5,356 nucleotides of DNA from Candidatus Fermentibacterota bacterium. Its GTDB lineage: Bacteria > Fermentibacterota > Fermentibacteria > Fermentibacterales > JCC-6. Where the stretch lies: positions 1 to 5,356 of the forward strand of contig JAUWJE010000158.1 in NCBI GenBank assembly GCA_030607835.1. Reading direction: 5' to 3'. The position numbers and the translations under genes were made by a program. A model generated the notes under the pieces. The model saw only the letters and a list, made by a program, of their open reading frames with translations. It searched no databases and was not told the origin of the DNA. Positions 1 through 5,198 of this stretch are shown here, piece after piece. Within the stretch, counting starts at the first letter, position 1, and each line of letters opens with the position of its first letter.

Positions 1-815
1 CAGGTAATTACATTGCAGTTGTCATGCCCTATTCCGAGGGAAACAGCGGAAGGTTTTCACTGCAACTTGAGATTCTGGACGAGGAAGCCTTGCAGAGACA
101 GGAAGTACAGGCCAGCGAGCCCGGTACAGACTACACCTCAGAAATTATGGAGAACCAGAACTTCGCCATGGGCTGGTGGCCTGAAATGAGGGACAACTGG
201 GAGGTTCCGGAATTTCTTTCTCCTCTGTCTCCCGTTACCGGATTCATATTCACAATCGAGAATGCTCTGGTGTACGAAGTAAATGCTTCAGGCGATGTGG
301 ATGTATGCCTTACCCTTCTCAGGAGAGATGAGGACGATAACATTGAATTCATCTCATCCAATGATGATTACGGCGATCTTGGTTCCAATTCAAGGATTGT
401 CGAACCCCTTCTTCCAGGTGAGTACATAGCTCTTGTATCACTTTACAGCGGATCGGGCGGCAGCGAAGTAACATTCTCCTACGATGAAACAGAAGAGACA
501 ATCAACACTCTCAGACCGGGTAGAACGGTCTCGGAATACCTGCCCTATGATATAGAAAACCTCCTTTATCAGATGAACCTGCAGGAGGGATACAGTTATT
601 CCATCTCCGCTGAAAGTGCTGAATTGGATCCCATGATTACTTTGATACTGGCTGACGGACATCGGCTTACAGATGATGACGGTGGTGACGACACTAACTC
701 GCTTCTCAATTTTACCGTCAATTCCGGTCAAGGCGGAAACTGTTTCCTTATTGTTGAGAAATACTCCGGAGGAGAGGGTACATTCACGGTAAGGCTGGAG
801 GAGACAGACCGCTAA
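1..815 (+). CDS. C-terminal part of a secreted protein with PPC-like beta-sandwich repeats (5' end cut by window)
   Basis: The reading frame is open to the left edge: codons from base 3 read GNYIAVV directly before the first Met at base 24, so that Met is internal and the true start lies upstream. The visible part contains two complete and one partial copy of a bacterial pre-peptidase C-terminal (PPC)-like beta-sandwich. Numbering from the Met at 24, unit B spans about residues 72-153 and unit C about 164-260. Each ends in a G-x-Y/C-(x)-hydrophobic strand, a YS-G-G turn and an alternating strand; the cut unit A ends the same way (GNYIAVVMPYS). Asp-rich turns (SNDDYGDLGSNSR near 112-124, TDDDGGDDTNS near 216-226) fit the DD-G-x-x-SR pattern of PPC domains. 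Such domains occur on exported proteases and other surface proteins; no catalytic domain is visible here, so the main activity is unknown. There is no C-terminal sorting tag: it ends EETDR. The gene converges with the next one. Confidence 0.65.
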   Translation, partial: GNYIAVVMPYSEGNSGRFSLQLEILDEEALQRQEVQASEPGTDYTSEIMENQNFAMGWWPEMRDNWEVPEFLSPLSPVTGFIFTIENALVYEVNASGDVDVCLTLLRRDEDDNIEFISSNDDYGDLGSNSRIVEPLLPGEYIALVSLYSGSGGSEVTFSYDETEETINTLRPGRTVSEYLPYDIENLLYQMNLQEGYSYSISAESAELDPMITLILADGHRLTDDDGGDDTNSLLNFTVNSGQGGNCFLIVEKYSGGEGTFTVRLEETDR

Positions 816-952
816 GTTGGTGGGGTCCTCGAAAACAGCGGAACTCATCAGAAGAATCTCAATAATGTATCAGGTACTCATCATACTGAGTTGATTTACT
901 CAAAGTAATGAGCAAAATGTTAAAATGTAGTGCCTGACCCCAGAAAGTTAGC
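816..952. other. Convergent intergenic gap with small repeats, no clear terminator
   Basis: This 137-bp gap separates two convergent stop codons (TAA ending at 815, and TAG read on the minus strand at 955-953). No GC-rich hairpin followed by a T-run is present on either strand. It contains TGGGGTC at 821-827 and its exact reverse complement GACCCCA at 936-942. Short alternating arms ACTCA (876-880), TGAGT (887-891) and ACTCA (898-902) can form two mutually exclusive 5-bp hairpins. There is also a direct repeat ACTCATCA (843-850, 876-883) and a near-tandem AAAATGT (914-920, 922-928). The role is unknown; it may be a decayed element or a Rho-dependent termination zone. Confidence 0.4.
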
Positions 953-1645
953 CTAGAAGGAGGACTTGATCAGAGCCCACGTGGATTGTTCCAGAGCACC
1001 AGGGGTAATGGTAGTGACCACAACATTATCGAACTCCGCCCATGCTGGTCCAATTCCATTTGCTTGGGTCGCATAAAGCACAACACAGCCATTGTTTATG
1101 TATGTGGTATCTGATACTTCAAGCATCCATCCAGCAGGTTCGGGATCCGGATCCTGCCATACCTTTGCTCTCAGAGTACCCCCATCGCACTCAAATCTGA
1201 CCCAGTAATGTTCGTCCCAGTCAATGGGACAGTATATTGATCCAAGATCCTCCCAGTTCTCTGGCCCACCATCAATTCTCAAGATTAAAAAACTAAGACC
1301 GTCAGCCCATAGGCACCAGATATAGCCGTAATCCCCAAGGCTATACCTGACGCCTACACCCACCAAAAGGCTTGGTAGATGCGGGATACACTCTGCCAAC
1401 ACGGAGTAGTCCTGAACCGTCATGAACAAGCTGGCGCTGTCTCCCCGGGCCACGGTAGGTGGGACCTGACCGGTTCCATCGTAAGATATATCGTACCTCA
1501 GACTTTCATTGACGAAATAGTTACCCTCAGGCCTGACTATTATCCATCCGATTGCATCCCCGTCATTGAAATCATCTTCGAAGAGTATATCCTGTGAGAA
1601 AAGTACCGTTGAAAGAACAAGAAGCGCAATTGTGAGAGTTTTCAT
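953..1645 (-). CDS. Exported protein with a laminin-G/jelly-roll-like domain and short WxxIK C-terminal tail
   Basis: This encodes 230 residues. Residues 1-17 form a Sec signal peptide (MKTLTIALLVLSTVLFS, probable cleavage before Q18), so the product is exported. Residues about 23-212 look like a concanavalin/laminin-G type jelly roll: it opens with a DDFNDGD...GW motif, alternates aromatic strands (YGYIWCLW, YWVRFECDGG) and closes with the FDNVVV strand usual for such folds. No catalytic residues of a known glycosidase family are recognisable, so a carbohydrate- or surface-binding role is inference. The last residues, STWALIKSSF (221-230), follow a TPG linker and may be a sorting or anchoring tail. 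The start at 1645 is chosen over the upstream in-frame ATG at 1777 because it begins the signal peptide and has a strong ribosome site; the 44 extra residues of the longer frame look non-coding. It has its own promoter and leader. Confidence 0.7.
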   Translation of the reverse strand: MKTLTIALLVLSTVLFSQDILFEDDFNDGDAIGWIIVRPEGNYFVNESLRYDISYDGTGQVPPTVARGDSASLFMTVQDYSVLAECIPHLPSLLVGVGVRYSLGDYGYIWCLWADGLSFLILRIDGGPENWEDLGSIYCPIDWDEHYWVRFECDGGTLRAKVWQDPDPEPAGWMLEVSDTTYINNGCVVLYATQANGIGPAWAEFDNVVVTTITPGALEQSTWALIKSSF

Positions 1646-1652
1646 CTCTACA

Positions 1653-1659
1653 CCCCCTT
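1653..1659 (-). promoter_or_regulatory. Ribosome binding site fixing the start at 1645
   Basis: Read on the minus strand, AAGGGGGTG lies before the ATG at 1645-1643, with the AAGGGGG core 7 nt from it. It matches the anti-Shine-Dalgarno complement AAGGAGGTG at 8 of 9 positions. This decides for the start of the signal peptide rather than the ATG 132 bases upstream. Confidence 0.8.
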
Positions 1660-1705
1660 GAACCGTCTGAGGCAAGTTCAGATCGAAGGGGCAGAGAACA
1701 TCTGG

Positions 1706-1732
1706 ACTGCCACAGACTAAAAATGTGGCAGT
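1706..1732. repeat. Perfect 9-bp inverted repeat (leader hairpin)
   Basis: ACTGCCACA at 1706-1714 and TGTGGCAGT at 1724-1732 are exact reverse complements around a 9-base A-rich loop. In the minus-strand transcript this would fold about 60 nt upstream of the start codon, between the promoter at 1830-1857 and the ribosome site. There is no following U-run, so it is not an intrinsic terminator. It could be an operator, an RNA-stabilising stem or a translational control element. Confidence 0.6.
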
Positions 1733-1747
1733 TGGAATTCCGGAATG

Positions 1748-1762
1748 TGCATGCTTCATGCA
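1748..1762. repeat. 6-bp inverted repeat with 3-base loop
   Basis: TGCATG (1748-1753), CTT, then CATGCA (1757-1762) form a compact stem-loop in the same leader. The palindrome GGAATTCC at 1734-1741 lies between it and the larger hairpin at 1706-1732. The cluster of three symmetric elements in 57 bp is notable; the function is unknown. Confidence 0.45.
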
Positions 1763-1765
1763 ATA

Positions 1766-1851
1766 CAGTTGAAACAAATGCTATACAATTAGCTCTTCAA
1801 CTGCTGTCTAACGAAATTCCAGCATGTTAATTATTCAAATACTCAGTTGAA
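1766..1851. promoter_or_regulatory. Three copies of CAGTTGAA upstream of the minus-strand gene (possible operator sites)
   Basis: The octamer CAGTTGAA occurs at 1766-1773 and 1844-1851 on the plus strand and inverted (TTCAACTG) at 1796-1803. The copy at 1844-1851 directly abuts the predicted -35 hexamer inside the promoter spacer, and the other two lie downstream of the predicted transcription start. Centres are 30 and 48 bp apart. Further CAGTTG cores occur at 1729-1734 and, inverted, at 1919-1924. Position and repetition suggest a DNA-binding protein, which is inference. Confidence 0.35.
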
Positions 1852-1857
1852 TGTCAA
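1830..1857 (-). promoter_or_regulatory. Sigma-70-type promoter for the minus-strand exported protein
   Basis: On the minus strand TTGACA (1857-1852, perfect -35) is followed after 16 bp by AATAAT (1835-1830, 5 of 6 matches to TATAAT). Transcription would start near 1823, giving a leader of roughly 175-180 nt before the ATG at 1645. That leader contains the hairpins at 1748-1762 and 1706-1732. Confidence 0.6.
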
Positions 1858-2097
1858 GTCATTAATATCATTAGACCACTCGGATTGCTTGATACGTAAT
1901 TACACCTGCAAATTTCACCAACTGATCTGATATCGATAACCACGCTTCTGCCACTGTCCGCGGTGGTCCTTGTTCTGACATATGTAAACAGAATGAAACG
2001 TACAAAGTGAACCGATGATCGTGACCCGGCATGAAAGCTGCATTATCTTACACTCTGTACAGTCCGAATACTAACAATTTCTGATGGGTGGTTCATT
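1858..2097. other. Gene-free stretch upstream of the LapA-domain gene
   Basis: No convincing gene or strong promoter is visible. A weak stem (CCACTG 1951-1956 with CGGTGG 1961-1966, one G-U pair, TCCG loop) has no T-run after it. A 36-codon stop-free hydrophobic stretch ends at the TGA of 2008-2010 but lacks a usable start. The LapA-domain gene is preceded by a modest ribosome site GGGTGG (2086-2091), 6 nt from its ATG. Its promoter cannot be placed with confidence. Confidence 0.4.
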
Positions 2098-2304
2098 ATG
2101 AAGCTGAAGCAGGCCGCGATTCTGATCCTGGTGATAGTGCTTGTTATTATCGTCATTCAGAACTCTAATGTAGCGGATGTACATCTTCTTTTCTGGAAGG
2201 TAAGCATGTCCATGATAATCCTTATCTTCTCCGTTGCCTTAATAGGTTTTTTGATCGGATATCTTTCACATCATTTCATCATGGAGCGCAAGAAGAACAG
2301 GTGA
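2098..2304 (+). CDS. LapA-domain (DUF1049) small inner-membrane protein
   Basis: This 68-residue protein has two hydrophobic helices, residues about 6-21 and 37-56, joined by a short loop. The loop begins with the IQNSNVADVHLLFWKV pattern that marks the LapA/DUF1049 family (a Q-N after helix 1, then a V-x-L-x-F-W strand). Helix 2 carries the family G-F-L-I-G-Y-L motif, and the protein ends in a basic tail (ERKKNR), probably cytoplasmic. In enterobacteria LapA works with LapB in control of lipopolysaccharide synthesis through LpxC turnover; short stand-alone family members in other phyla are mostly of unknown role. No lapB-like tetratricopeptide gene is visible here, so the LPS link is only by family. 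It lies 68 bp upstream of the methyltransferase operon in the same orientation with no terminator between, so co-transcription is possible but unproven. Confidence 0.8.
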   Translation: MKLKQAAILILVIVLVIIVIQNSNVADVHLLFWKVSMSMIILIFSVALIGFLIGYLSHHFIMERKKNR

Positions 2305-2372
2305 TTTCCATCGGAAGAATTCATCTTTTTCCCTCAGGTCTGTTACAGGAGTAAATGTGAAGGAGCTTTGGA

Positions 2373-3833
2373 ATGAGACCGGTATTCAGGTTATTAAGTA
2401 CTGAACTTATTGAGAGAATAATCTCAGAGGCGCGGGATATCCTGTGTAATCTGGGCATGGAAATCCATAATGACGGTATCCTTTCAATGCTCTCCGATCA
2501 TGGCGCGAGTGTGGATTCAGGGAAAAAGCATGTGGTTTTCACTGCTGACATTATCGATAAAGCTCTTAAAACAGCACCGGATTCAGTGAAGCTCGACGAT
2601 GTTATGGGCAGACAAACACATGATCTGACGGATCACAACGTTTACTTCACTCCCGGCTCCGCAGCCATCAATATTCTTGATCCCAGAAGCGGTGAAATCA
2701 GAAAACCATCAACCGCAGATTATGTAGAGTACGCGATGCTGATAAGCAGACTGGATAATATCGCTTCCCAGAGTACCGCGTTCATTCCCGCAGATGTTCA
2801 CGAGAAGATATCGGACAGCTACAGGCTTTTCCTGAGCCTTCTGTACTGCGAAAAACCTGTGGTTACAGGTGCTTTTACAATTGATGCTTTTAACGTTATG
2901 AAGGATCTGCAGCTTGCCATCCGCGGATCTGCCGATGAACTCAGGAAAAAACCTCTTACTATATTCTCATGCTGTCCGACTGCTCCTCTGAAGTGGAGCG
3001 ACGTTACTTCTCAGAACCTGGTTGACTGCGCGAAGTACTTCATACCAGTTGAGTACATCTCAATGCCGCTTTCCGGTTTCATGGCTCCCGTAACCTTGGT
3101 TGGAAGTCTCGTGCAGCATACGGCCGAGACATTAAGCGGTGTTGTGCTGAGCCAGCTTACACAACCTGGAACCCCTATTATCTATGGAGGTTCACCTGCA
3201 GCGTTTGACATTCGGTACGAGACTACACCGATGGGGGCTGTGGAAACGCAGATGATCGATTGTGCTTACAATGAGATAGGCAAATATCTGAATCTTCCCA
3301 CTCAGGCGTACATTGCTCTGAGCGACGCGAAGCAACTGGACGCTCAGGCAGGATTGGAGACCTCAATGGGCGCAACTCTTGCTGCCCTGTCAGGGATAAA
3401 CAGCATATCCGGACCCGGAATGTTGGATTTTGAAAGCTGCCAGAGCCTTGAAAAACTGGTCGTGGATAACGAAATCTGCGGAATGACCCTCAGGTTGATC
3501 AGGGGAATAGAACCGAAAGAAGATTTTCCCGCTATACCGATTTTCGAGGAACTTCTTAAGGAAAAGCACCTTCTGATTGCCGATCACACAAGAAAATACC
3601 TCCGTGATGAGCATTATTTCCCAGGGACTGTAATTGACCGCGCGAACAGTTCCAGGTGGAAGGAAGAGGGGAGCCTGACCATCGGTGACAGGGCAAAACT
3701 GGAGATTGAAAGGCTGCTGGATACCTGGGAACCCACAGGGCTGTCTGATGATGTTCTGGCGGAAATGACCGTTATGATGAAAGAGGAGGCCGCAAAGTTC
3801 GGGATGGATTCACTCCCGCATGAGAATTTATGA
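2373..3833 (+). CDS. MttB-superfamily corrinoid methyltransferase, non-pyrrolysine type
   Basis: This encodes 486 residues, full length for the trimethylamine/glycine-betaine methyltransferase family (COG5598; MttB, MtgB, MtpB, MtcB). These cytoplasmic TIM-barrel enzymes move a methyl group from an amine to the Co(I) of a partner corrinoid protein. Family features seen include an N-terminal region with ILCNLGMEIHND, TPGSAAINILDPRSGEIR near 93-110, PLSGFMAPVTLVGSLVQHTA near 232-251, GTPIIYGG near 266-273, SDAKQLDAQAGLE near 317-329 and SGPGMLDFES near 346-355. True MttB decodes an in-frame UAG as pyrrolysine; here the frame runs without any UAG, so it belongs with the MtgB-like enzymes that use quaternary amines such as glycine betaine, proline betaine or carnitine. 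The actual substrate cannot be read from sequence. The ATG at 2373 has AAGGAG (2360-2365) 7 nt upstream. Its TGA overlaps the next start as ATGA, and the corrinoid partner is encoded two genes down. Confidence 0.92.
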   Translation: MRPVFRLLSTELIERIISEARDILCNLGMEIHNDGILSMLSDHGASVDSGKKHVVFTADIIDKALKTAPDSVKLDDVMGRQTHDLTDHNVYFTPGSAAINILDPRSGEIRKPSTADYVEYAMLISRLDNIASQSTAFIPADVHEKISDSYRLFLSLLYCEKPVVTGAFTIDAFNVMKDLQLAIRGSADELRKKPLTIFSCCPTAPLKWSDVTSQNLVDCAKYFIPVEYISMPLSGFMAPVTLVGSLVQHTAETLSGVVLSQLTQPGTPIIYGGSPAAFDIRYETTPMGAVETQMIDCAYNEIGKYLNLPTQAYIALSDAKQLDAQAGLETSMGATLAALSGINSISGPGMLDFESCQSLEKLVVDNEICGMTLRLIRGIEPKEDFPAIPIFEELLKEKHLLIADHTRKYLRDEHYFPGTVIDRANSSRWKEEGSLTIGDRAKLEIERLLDTWEPTGLSDDVLAEMTVMMKEEAAKFGMDSLPHENL

Positions 3834-4570
3834 GATTGATTGTTGATTTTGCTTCTGAAGAAATAAGTTTTGACCGAGTTGAAATACTACGCAGCCAGGG
3901 TGTACCCCATGAAGCCGAAGTAAGCGAGAACTTCGAAAGAATATATGAAGGAGCAACTGAACTGTTCCATGATCTTGCAGAGCTAAAAGGGATAATGTCC
4001 GGGATTGAAGTATCCCATTTCGAGGAAGTATTCCGAGGAGAAGGGCTGAACGAGAAAGAGAACCCGGTAGAGGATGTTTACAGGAAAAGCAGTTCTCTTG
4101 CTCTGTTCGCTGTTACACTCGGACCTGTACTCAGTGAAAAAGTGACGGAACTCTTTGACAACGGAGATTATGCGGATGGATATATGCTTGATTCTGTCTC
4201 GTCATATGCTGCAAATAAACTGGCAGAGCTTGCAGCGCAGCATATGCAATTGGAACTTGCCGTGGTGGAACCGTCAACTTCGCAGCGGGTTCTCTGCTAC
4301 AGCCCGGGGTACTGCGGATGGCATATAAGCGGACAGAAAAAATTGTTTGAAGCTCTTCATCCTGAAGAGATAGGTATTACATTGAATGAGAGTTGCCTCA
4401 TGAGCCCGATTAAATCCGTATCCGGAGTGCTTATTTCCGGTCCAGCGGAAATACATAAATTTGTGAATTCATATCCGTTCTGTAATACATGCACTGCCAG
4501 ATCATGTATCAAGAGGATGCGGAATTTGACCATTATGAATGCACCGGAGGATAAATATGGAACTACTTAA
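3830..4570 (+). CDS. Stand-alone MetH activation-domain-like protein (corrinoid reactivation)
   Basis: This 246-residue cytoplasmic protein resembles the C-terminal activation domain of cobalamin-dependent methionine synthase (PF02965), which rescues oxidised Co(II) cobalamin using SAM and an electron donor. A stand-alone version is known in Thermotoga (TM0269). Signs are LFAVTLGPVLSEKV near 92-105, a helical DGYMLDSVSSYAANKLAELA near 116-135, the core SPGYCGWHISGQKKLFEAL (158-176) and IGITLNESCLMSPIKSVSGV (181-200). MetH binds SAM through R-x-x-x-G-Y; here the matching positions read C156-Y-S-P-G160-Y161, so the Arg is a Cys, although R153 is near. A C-terminal C218-x2-C221-x4-C226 cluster could bind metal or an Fe-S centre (inference). 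It is translationally coupled to the methyltransferase gene (ATGA overlap) and overlaps the corrinoid gene by 14 bp, so it probably reactivates that corrinoid protein. Redox partner and cofactor are unknown. Confidence 0.85.
   Translation: MRLIVDFASEEISFDRVEILRSQGVPHEAEVSENFERIYEGATELFHDLAELKGIMSGIEVSHFEEVFRGEGLNEKENPVEDVYRKSSSLALFAVTLGPVLSEKVTELFDNGDYADGYMLDSVSSYAANKLAELAAQHMQLELAVVEPSTSQRVLCYSPGYCGWHISGQKKLFEALHPEEIGITLNESCLMSPIKSVSGVLISGPAEIHKFVNSYPFCNTCTARSCIKRMRNLTIMNAPEDKYGTT
4546..4550 (+). promoter_or_regulatory. Ribosome binding site of the corrinoid protein gene
   Basis: GGAGG lies 6 nt upstream of the ATG at 4557, inside the last codons of the preceding gene. The earlier in-frame ATG at 4539 would add only MHRRIN and has no such site at the right distance, so 4557 is chosen. 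Confidence 0.8.
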
Positions 4571-5198
4571 TCAGATCTCTTTCAATCTGCAGAACGGTTT
4601 TGATGAAACAGTAGTGGAACTGACAAAAGAAGCTGTTAAGAAACAGATACCTCCGAAAGAAATACTGAATAATGGTCTGATTGCCGGGATGAATGTTGTT
4701 GGCGCGAAATTCAAGAATCATGAAATTTTCCTTCCCGATGTTCTGCTTGCCGCAAGGGCAATGAATGGTGCGATGGAGGTGCTGAAGCCGCTTCTGATCA
4801 AGGATGGGATTCCAATAAAGGGAAAAATTGTGATAGGTTCCGTGAAGGATGATCTGCATGATATCGGGAAGAACCTGGTGGCGATTCTTCTCAAAGGTGC
4901 TGGATTTGAGGTCATTGATCTTGGCAACGATGTTCCGGCGGAGAAGTTCATCAGAGTAGCCATAGAAGAGAACGCTCATGTAATCGGAATGTCCGCTCTT
5001 CTTACCACAACTATGCCTGTAATGAAAAAAGTCGTTGATATGGCAAAAGACGAGGGGCTCTCAGGTAAAGTCAGAATCATCGTGGGAGGAGCGCCTGTTT
5101 CAAAGGAATATGCCCTTGAGATTGGTGCTGATGCGTACAGTTACGACGGCGCCAATGCTGTTGAAACCGTTGAAGGGTTCTTTGCGGAAGGCAGTTAA
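4557..5198 (+). CDS. Corrinoid (cobalamin-binding) methyl-carrier protein, MttC/MtgC type
   Basis: This encodes 213 residues, the usual size for small corrinoid proteins of methylamine, methanol and betaine demethylation. Residues about 1-88 form the N-terminal helical cap (B12-binding_2 type) with LIAGMNVVGAKFKNHEIFLP and DVLLAARAMNGAM. Residues about 89-213 form the Rossmann-like B12 domain. The base-off/His-on signature D99-L-H101-D-I-G104-K-N is intact, so H101 is the predicted lower axial cobalt ligand. The supporting G-M-S-A-L-L (144-149) and V-G-G-A-P (176-180) motifs that hold the nucleotide tail are also present. It should take a methyl group from the MttB-like enzyme and pass it to the downstream methyltransferase, cycling between Co(I) and methyl-Co(III). 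The start at 4557 overlaps the preceding gene by 14 bp. The stop shares one base with the next start (TAATG), indicating translational coupling. Confidence 0.95.
   Translation: MELLNQISFNLQNGFDETVVELTKEAVKKQIPPKEILNNGLIAGMNVVGAKFKNHEIFLPDVLLAARAMNGAMEVLKPLLIKDGIPIKGKIVIGSVKDDLHDIGKNLVAILLKGAGFEVIDLGNDVPAEKFIRVAIEENAHVIGMSALLTTTMPVMKKVVDMAKDEGLSGKVRIIVGGAPVSKEYALEIGADAYSYDGANAVETVEGFFAEGS

Noticed and set aside
24..26. ATG at 24 as a real gene start
   Set aside because: The frame is open to the window edge and the residues before it (GNYIAVV) complete a repeat strand seen again in the next unit, so this Met is internal.
821..942. TGGGGTC/GACCCCA pair as an intrinsic terminator
   Set aside because: The arms are over 100 bases apart and no T-run follows; the stem could not form a terminator hairpin.
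1646..1777. N-terminal extension of the minus-strand exported protein to the ATG at 1777
   Set aside because: The extension covers the hairpin leader, has no ribosome site, and would bury a clear signal peptide 44 residues inside the protein. The site AAGGGGGTG supports 1645.
1951..1966. CCACTG/CGGTGG hairpin as a terminator or riboswitch before the LapA-domain gene
   Set aside because: The stem is short with a wobble pair, has no T-run, and no conserved riboswitch features (including cobalamin riboswitch) are visible nearby.
2347..2360. AGGAG followed by a start-stop ATGTGA (2355-2360) as a regulatory minimal ORF before the methyltransferase gene
   Set aside because: The spacing of 3 nt is too short for efficient initiation and a proper AAGGAG site for the real gene follows at once; chance is the simplest explanation.
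4539..4556. Start of the corrinoid protein at the ATG of 4539
   Set aside because: It adds only six residues outside the family pattern and lacks a spaced Shine-Dalgarno; GGAGG at 4546-4550 fits 4557.
4563..4979. 138-residue minus-strand reading frame opposite the corrinoid gene
   Set aside because: It lies fully antisense to a protein with intact B12 motifs, and its translation has no recognisable domain; it is a shadow frame.
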